A DNA stretch of 64,000 nucleotides. Origin: Marinobacter lipolyticus SM19 (GTDB lineage: Bacteria > Pseudomonadota > Gammaproteobacteria > Pseudomonadales > Oleiphilaceae). This document shows, one piece after another, positions 59,625 through 64,000 of this stretch. The notes under the pieces were generated by a model. It was not told the origin of the DNA and made no database searches. It was given only the letters and a program-made list of their open reading frames with translations. Made by a program: the position numbers and the translations under genes. The stretch spans positions 460,495 through 524,494 of the forward strand of contig NZ_KE007325.1 in NCBI RefSeq assembly GCF_000397065.2, written 5' to 3'. Position 1 is the first letter of the stretch, and each line of letters opens with the position of its first letter.

Positions 59625-60827
59625 ATGTTTGAACTGTCTGACAAAGCCAAAAAGCTTCAGGCGCAACTTCACGAGTTCATGGATGCTCATATTTATCCCA
59701 ATGAGCACAAGTACCATGAGCAGGTCGAGCAGGCGGAGAACCGATGGGCTCCGGTACCGATCATTGAAGAACTGAAGGTCAAGGCCAAGTCGGCCGGCCT
59801 GTGGAACCTGTTTCTGCCGGAAAGCGAATTTGGAGCCGGTCTGACCAACTACGAGTACGCACACTTGTGCGAAGTCATGGGCCGTTCGTCCATGGCCCCG
59901 GAAGTCTTCAACTGTTCCGCGCCGGACACCGGCAACATGGAAACCATTGCCCGTTACGGCAATAAGGAACAGCAGGACAAATGGCTTAAGCCATTGCTCA
60001 ACGGCGAAATTCGTTCCTGTTTCTCCATGACCGAGCCGGATGTTGCCTCCTCCGACGCCACCAATATTGCCTGTGAAATCCGTCGTGATGGCGACGAGTA
60101 TGTAATCAATGGTCGCAAATGGTGGTCTTCCGGCGCCATGACTACCACGGCCAAGATTGCCATTGTCATGGGCAAGACCGATCCGGATGCCGAGAAGCAC
60201 AAGCAGCAGTCGATGATTCTGGTGCCTCTGGACACGCCGGGGGTGAAGATGGTCCGCCCGCTGACGGTGTTTGGTTATGACCACGCGCCGCACGGCCACG
60301 CCGAGATTCACTATGACAATGTGCGGGTTCCGGTGGACAACATTCTGCTGGGTGAAGGTCGTGGTTTTGAAATCGCCCAGGGCCGCCTCGGGCCAGGCCG
60401 TATCCATCACTGCATGCGCACTATCGGTGTCGCCGAGCGCGCCCTTGAGCTGATGTGTCAGCGTGCCAATGACCGCGAAGCCTTCGGTAAGCCGCTGTCC
60501 AGCTTCGATTCCATCCGCAAGGACATTGCCCGCAGTCGTATCGAGATTGAGCAGGCGCGGCTGATGACTCTGAAGGCGGCGCACATGATGGACACCGTCG
60601 GCAACAAGGTGGCCCGTCAGGAAATCGCGATGATCAAGGTGATTGCCCCGAGTATGGCGCTGAAGATCATTGATCGTGCGATTCAGGTTCACGGTGGTGC
60701 CGGTGTATCCCAGGACACGTTCCTGGCGAAGGCCTGGGCTCACGTCCGGACCCTGAGGCTGGCGGACGGTCCTGATGAGGTGCACCTGGATTCCGTGGCC
60801 AAGATCGAACTTAAGCAATATCGGTAA
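59625..60827 (+). CDS. ACAD10/11-like acyl-CoA dehydrogenase
   Basis: A 400-residue acyl-CoA-dehydrogenase-fold flavoprotein. It closely follows the ACAD10/ACAD11 dehydrogenase domain pattern: [50 protein letters not shown] and [24 protein letters not shown]. In ordinary acyl-CoA dehydrogenases the catalytic Glu lies in a YEGT-like motif; here the aligned segment reads LADGPDEVH, with Asp381 in its place. In ACAD10/11 this protein eliminates phosphate from 4-phosphoacyl-CoA rather than dehydrogenating a fatty acyl-CoA. A matching kinase is encoded at 61944. Function by homology, not shown. Confidence 0.9.
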   Translation: MFELSDKAKKLQAQLHEFMDAHIYPNEHKYHEQVEQAENRWAPVPIIEELKVKAKSAGLWNLFLPESEFGAGLTNYEYAHLCEVMGRSSMAPEVFNCSAPDTGNMETIARYGNKEQQDKWLKPLLNGEIRSCFSMTEPDVASSDATNIACEIRRDGDEYVINGRKWWSSGAMTTTAKIAIVMGKTDPDAEKHKQQSMILVPLDTPGVKMVRPLTVFGYDHAPHGHAEIHYDNVRVPVDNILLGEGRGFEIAQGRLGPGRIHHCMRTIGVAERALELMCQRANDREAFGKPLSSFDSIRKDIARSRIEIEQARLMTLKAAHMMDTVGNKVARQEIAMIKVIAPSMALKIIDRAIQVHGGAGVSQDTFLAKAWAHVRTLRLADGPDEVHLDSVAKIELKQYR

Positions 60828-60856
60828 ATATTTTAGGCCCGCGTTGTCGGGTGTCT

Positions 60857-60964
60857 GAACGAACGGGGAGGAGCCTGCCGGGACACGCTGTGAATACGTC
60901 CATGTACGCTCGACAAAAACATCCATGTTTTTGACGGACCCGGCAGGCTCCTCCCCGTTCGTTC
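60857..60964. repeat. Family 2 intergenic element, copy D (long inverted repeat)
   Basis: Exact 26-base arms at 60857-60882 and 60939-60964 enclose a 56-base core. The core has the ACGC, TCCATGT, GCTCG, CATCC, TG, ACGG skeleton shared with copy E (4336-4446), including a small TAC/GTA stem and a strong AAAAACAT/ATGTTTTT hairpin. The equivalent hairpin in E is GGGCCA/TGGCCC, so pairing is kept while sequence differs. It lies between the ACAD and SDR genes, inside an apparent operon. Confidence 0.88.
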
Positions 60965-61004
60965 CCATAGCTCCGAGAAAGATTTTCGAGAATGAGGTGC
61001 CCGT

Positions 61005-61772
61005 ATGAACAACCCGCTTTTTGATATGACCGGAAAAGTCGCTCTGATCACCGGTTCCACCAAAGGCATCGGCCGTTCCATCGCCGAAGAAATGGCCCGT
61101 TTGGGTGCCAAGGTTGTGATCTCCAGCCGCAAGGCCGACGCCTGTGAACAGGTCGCCGGCGAGCTGAAAGAGCAGGGCTATGAAGCCATCGCCATTCCCT
61201 GCCACGTGGGCAAGAAAGAAGACTTGCAGAACCTGGTGGAAAAAACCAACGAAGCCTGGGGTTCCATCGACGTACTGGTGTGCAACGCAGCCACCAACCC
61301 GGTCTACGGCACCACCGCCGAAATGACCGACGACGCCTGGGACAAGATCATGGACACCAACGTCAAAGGCACCTTCTGGCTCACTAATATGGTGCTGCCG
61401 CAGATGGCTGAGAAAGGCGAGGGCGCCGTTGTTCTTCTATCTAGCATCGCGGGTATTCGCGGTAATACCACCATCGGCACTTACGGTGTGTCCAAGGCCG
61501 CCGAAGCGGCCCTGGCCCGCAACCTGGCCGTGGAATGGGGGCCGAAAGGTATCCGCGTGAACAGCATTGCCCCTGGGCTGATCAAAACCGATTTTGCAAA
61601 GGCCCTTTGGGAAGACCCCGTACGGGTCAAACGCGCCGAAGACAAAACCCCGCTGCGCCGAATCGGTGATCCGGTTGATATCGCCGGGCTGGCGGTCTTC
61701 CTGTCCACCAAGGCCAGTGCCTACGTCACCGGGCAGGTCATTGTGGCCGACGGTGGTGAAACCATTTGCTGA
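61005..61772 (+). CDS. Short-chain dehydrogenase/reductase
   Basis: A 255-residue classical SDR with ITGSTKGIGRS (cofactor), CNAATNP, catalytic Ser in LLSSIAGI and the YxxxK pair in TYGVSKAAE, ending YVTGQVIVADGG. It resembles the 3-oxoacyl/DHRS4-like branch. It follows copy D and precedes copy C and the kinase gene, on the same strand. Probably acts on the acyl-CoA or keto acid of this pathway; substrate unknown. Confidence 0.93.
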   Translation: MNNPLFDMTGKVALITGSTKGIGRSIAEEMARLGAKVVISSRKADACEQVAGELKEQGYEAIAIPCHVGKKEDLQNLVEKTNEAWGSIDVLVCNAATNPVYGTTAEMTDDAWDKIMDTNVKGTFWLTNMVLPQMAEKGEGAVVLLSSIAGIRGNTTIGTYGVSKAAEAALARNLAVEWGPKGIRVNSIAPGLIKTDFAKALWEDPVRVKRAEDKTPLRRIGDPVDIAGLAVFLSTKASAYVTGQVIVADGGETIC

Positions 61773-61794
61773 GGATTTCCCTCAATGGTGGTGT

Positions 61795-61889
61795 GGCCGA
61801 CGGGTGGGGGTGCCTTTGTTCCGGGAAAAAGAACTCGCTGCGCTCAGACACCTTTGTTCCCTGCACAAAGGCACCCCCATCCGCCGGCC
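61795..61889. repeat. Family 1 intergenic element, copy C
   Basis: Core: GAAAAA, GAACTCGCT, GC, GCTCAGACACC, TTT, as in copies A and B. Arms: TGGGGGTGCCTTTGT and its complement, extended outward (GGCCG) with two mismatches. The arms differ from those of A and B. It lies between the SDR and kinase genes on the same strand, so an intra-operon hairpin is likely. Confidence 0.88.
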
Positions 61890-61943
61890 GCAGATCTGTT
61901 TGCAGGCCGCGACGCATAAAGATAACGAAGGTTGAAACGAACA

Positions 61944-63011
61944 ATGAGTATGACGCCAGAGTTGGTGGATGTTCTGCCAGCGCATTCATTCGATGAAGCC
62001 AACCTCCTCACATGGCTCCAACAAGCCATTGAGGGCTTTGGTGCCAGGTTGGACGTGAAACAATTTCAAGGCGGGCAGTCCAACCCTACGTTTTTGCTCA
62101 ACACCGACAGCGGTCAATACGTGCTGCGCAAAAAGCCGCCCGGAAAAACGTTGCCATCCGCTCACATGGTGGAACGGGAATACAAGGTCATGCGGGCCCT
62201 GTCCGAACACACTGACGTGCCGGTACCAATCACCCGGGCCCTGTGTGAAGACAGTAGCATCATTGGCACCCCGTTCTATGTGATGGACTTTCTTGAAGGC
62301 CGGATCGTGAGTCATCCGTCGCTGCGGGCGCTGGACCGTCGGGAACGGATGCCTGCACACCTTTCCGCCATTGATACTCTGGCGGCACTGCATTCTGTAG
62401 ACGTGAATGCGGTTGGCCTGAGTGATTACGGTCGACCCGAAGGCTATGTGGCCCGGCAGGTTGCACGCTGGAGCAAACAGTATCTGGCGTCCAAGACCGA
62501 CGATATGCCCGCCATGGATAAACTCATGGAGTGGCTTCCGAGGAATCTACCGTCCACCGATGAGTGTGCCATCGCCCATGGCGACTATCGCTTTGGCAAC
62601 CTGATGCTGGCGCCGGACAAGCCCGAGGTTGTCGCTGTCCTCGACTGGGAGCTGTCCACGCTCGGCCACCCGCTGGCGGATCTGGCGTATTACTGTCTGC
62701 CCTACCATTTGCCTTCGGACATGGAAGGCTCCCGCGGTTTGCTGGGCGAGGACCTGGAGGCATTAGGCATTCCCGATGAGCAGGAAACCATTGCCCGCTA
62801 CTGCAAAAAGACCGGCCGTGACGGTATCGCTGACTGGCATGTGTATCTGGCGTTCTCGCTGTTCCGGCTGGCAGCCATTCTTCAGGGCGTGTACGCCCGC
62901 GCGCTGCAGGGCAATGCCGCCAACGCCGACGCCCTGCAAGTGGGCAGGCGTGCGAGTCAGCTGGCGGATGTGGGCTGGAAAATTGCCAGTGAGGGGGCCG
63001 GTCATGAGTGA
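61944..63011 (+). CDS. ACAD10/11-like acyl-CoA kinase (APH-fold phosphotransferase)
   Basis: A 355-residue aminoglycoside-phosphotransferase-fold kinase of the ACAD10/11 N-terminal type: KQFQGGQSNPTFLLNTDSGQYVLRKKPPGKTLPSAHMVEREY (nucleotide-binding Lys), the catalytic Asp in IAHGDYRFGNLMLAP and the DFG-like VAVLDWELSTLGHPLADLAYYC. Relatives phosphorylate the 4-hydroxyl of 4-hydroxyacyl-CoA, the partner dehydrogenase domain then removing phosphate. The partner here is the separate gene at 59625. The start is ATG at 61944 (or 61950). SurE starts eight bases before this gene's stop. Confidence 0.9.
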   Translation: MSMTPELVDVLPAHSFDEANLLTWLQQAIEGFGARLDVKQFQGGQSNPTFLLNTDSGQYVLRKKPPGKTLPSAHMVEREYKVMRALSEHTDVPVPITRALCEDSSIIGTPFYVMDFLEGRIVSHPSLRALDRRERMPAHLSAIDTLAALHSVDVNAVGLSDYGRPEGYVARQVARWSKQYLASKTDDMPAMDKLMEWLPRNLPSTDECAIAHGDYRFGNLMLAPDKPEVVAVLDWELSTLGHPLADLAYYCLPYHLPSDMEGSRGLLGEDLEALGIPDEQETIARYCKKTGRDGIADWHVYLAFSLFRLAAILQGVYARALQGNAANADALQVGRRASQLADVGWKIASEGAGHE

Positions 63012-63783
63012 GCCGATCGTCCGTCGCATCCTGATCACCAACGACGATGGCATCAACGCACCGGGCCTGGCGATTCTTGAACGCATTGCCCGCAACCTCG
63101 CCGAGGAGGTCTGGGTGGTGGCGCCGGAGCACGATCGTAGCGGCGCGGGCCAGAGCATTTCCATCCATGACCCGCTGCGGGTGTACGAAAAGGGTGAGAA
63201 CCGCTACGCCGTATCCGGCACGCCGGCGGATTGTGTTTTGTATTCGCTGGCCCAGTGGTTTGGCGAGACCCCGCCGGACCTGGTGCTGTCCGGGGTGAAC
63301 TGCGGCGCCAATATCAGTGACTCGGTGCAGTACTCCGGAACGGTGGGTGCGGTACTCAGCGCGGAACATATGGGCATACCCGCCATTGCCCTGAGCCAGG
63401 CTTTTCTGAGCCGGGAAGGCGTTGACTGGTCGCCGGTGTCGGCATTCGGTGAGCAGATTGTCCGCAAGCTCTGGCAGCCCGGTGAGAACCGTGCCTGGAA
63501 TGTGAACTTTCCAGCGTGCGACGCCGGTGTGATCCGGTACGCGCAATGGTGCCATCAATCCACCGGTTCCATTCAACGGCCCCGGCTGCTGGCGGGGCGG
63601 GATGCCCGCAGCCTGCCCTACTGGTGGTTGGGTTTTGATCGCAGTTCCCGCCACATCCTGGCACCGGAGGAAGATGTCACCGTCCTGCGGGAGAAGGCCA
63701 TTGCCATCACACCTTTGCGTCATCGGGCTCTCTTGCCCGGCGATACCGAACGATTTGAGCTGGCCGCCATGGCGGCCCACTGA
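63004..63783 (+). CDS. surE: SurE-type 5'/3'-nucleotidase (acid phosphatase)
   Basis: A 259-residue SurE phosphatase with the metal-binding DD of ITNDDGINAPG at the N-terminus and APEHDRSGAGQSIS next. It also has AVSGTPADCV and LVLSGVNCGANISDSVQYSGTVGAVL. Family members hydrolyse nucleoside 5'- and 3'-monophosphates and other phosphate esters. In most gammaproteobacteria surE lies with pcm and nlpD; here it overlaps the APH-fold kinase by eight bases in an acid-catabolism operon, so it may be a paralogue acting on a pathway phosphate ester. Confidence 0.9.
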   Translation: MSEPIVRRILITNDDGINAPGLAILERIARNLAEEVWVVAPEHDRSGAGQSISIHDPLRVYEKGENRYAVSGTPADCVLYSLAQWFGETPPDLVLSGVNCGANISDSVQYSGTVGAVLSAEHMGIPAIALSQAFLSREGVDWSPVSAFGEQIVRKLWQPGENRAWNVNFPACDAGVIRYAQWCHQSTGSIQRPRLLAGRDARSLPYWWLGFDRSSRHILAPEEDVTVLREKAIAITPLRHRALLPGDTERFELAAMAAH

Positions 63784-63805
63784 CTTGTATGAGGGGATCA
63801 TAACA

Positions 63806-64000
63806 ATGACATTTACACGCCATCACAACGTCTGGCCCAAAGAGTTGCCGAAAACCATGACGCTGCCTGATACCAGCGTTTTTACCAATCTGGAAATTTC
63901 CACCCTGCGGTATCCGGATCACACGGCCATCATCTATTACGATGCGCCCATGAGTTACCGCCAGCTATTGGCTGAAGTGGAAGCGATGGCCGGCTATCTC
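63806..64000 (+). CDS. AMP-forming acyl-CoA synthetase, N-terminal fragment (cut by window end)
   Basis: 65 residues of an adenylate-forming acyl-CoA ligase beginning MTFTRHHNVWPKELPKTMTL; then LEISTLRYPDHTAIIYYDAPMSYRQLLAEVEAMAGYL, the usual pre-core stretch where the substrate tunnel starts. The rest is outside the window. It follows surE by 22 bases, continuing the catabolic operon and giving it a second ligase besides the one at 56590. Identity rests on the opening motif only. Confidence 0.85.
   Translation, partial: MTFTRHHNVWPKELPKTMTLPDTSVFTNLEISTLRYPDHTAIIYYDAPMSYRQLLAEVEAMAGYL

Overview
The window reads as chromosomal DNA of a marine, hydrocarbon-associated gammaproteobacterium, most likely Marinobacter or a close relative. 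The strongest pointer is a WS1-type wax ester synthase (4459-5826). The assimilatory nitrate system, the many c-di-GMP genes and the GC-rich, densely packed layout agree with this. No rRNA, tRNA, CRISPR array, integrase or intact transposase was seen. The species is inferred, not proved.

Layout. 1-4.3 kb: end of a GGDEF protein, a class II glutamine amidotransferase, a PF10118-type metal-dependent hydrolase divergent from an AraC regulator, and a TM2 protein. 4.5-5.8 kb: wax ester synthase. 5.9-19 kb: a complete assimilatory nitrate regulon: nirD, nirB, a stand-alone NirB-like flavoprotein, nrtD, nrtB, nrtA, nasS and nasT on the minus strand, and nasA on the plus strand. Each of the three structural units is preceded by a sigma-54 promoter match and a leader with a short AxxGxx-hexaloop hairpin overlapping a Rho-independent terminator. 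That is the arrangement expected for antitermination by NasT, whose gene is present. 19-21.3 kb: a SprT-like protein, two unknown genes (one a lipoprotein) and an orphan Hcp. 21.5-23.9 kb: exbB-exbD-exbD-tonB behind a Fur-box-like site. 24-30.6 kb: a membrane PAS-GGDEF cyclase, a TSUP permease, a lytic transglycosylase, an amidase and an acidic unknown protein.

30.6-36.1 kb: HupE/UreJ-like protein, TPR protein, small lipoprotein and DUF4331 protein, divergent from an ECF sigma factor and an RskA-like anti-sigma factor. This looks like one regulated envelope system of unknown function. 36-52.6 kb: HDOD-GAF protein, metNIQ methionine importer, Prx6-type peroxiredoxin, AGCS symporter, alpha/beta hydrolase, CBS protein, S-formylglutathione hydrolase, a degenerate HD-GYP protein, MATE and EamA transporters, an Aer-like receptor, an NSS symporter and an exported unknown. 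52.7-64 kb: a DctPQM TRAP importer followed by CoA-dependent acid catabolism genes: crotonase, two acyl-CoA ligases (the second cut by the window end), two SDRs, a thioesterase, an ACAD10/11-like dehydrogenase, an ACAD10/11-like kinase and a SurE phosphatase. The kinase/dehydrogenase pair suggests a 4-hydroxyacid-type route.

The clearest unexplained structure is non-coding. Two families of intergenic elements share a conserved core but carry different long inverted arms in each copy: family 1 at 3722-3800, 6356-6452 and 61795-61889; family 2 at 4336-4446 and 60857-60964. A separate perfect 30-bp inverted repeat lies at 19764-19835. Three of these copies sit inside apparent operons.
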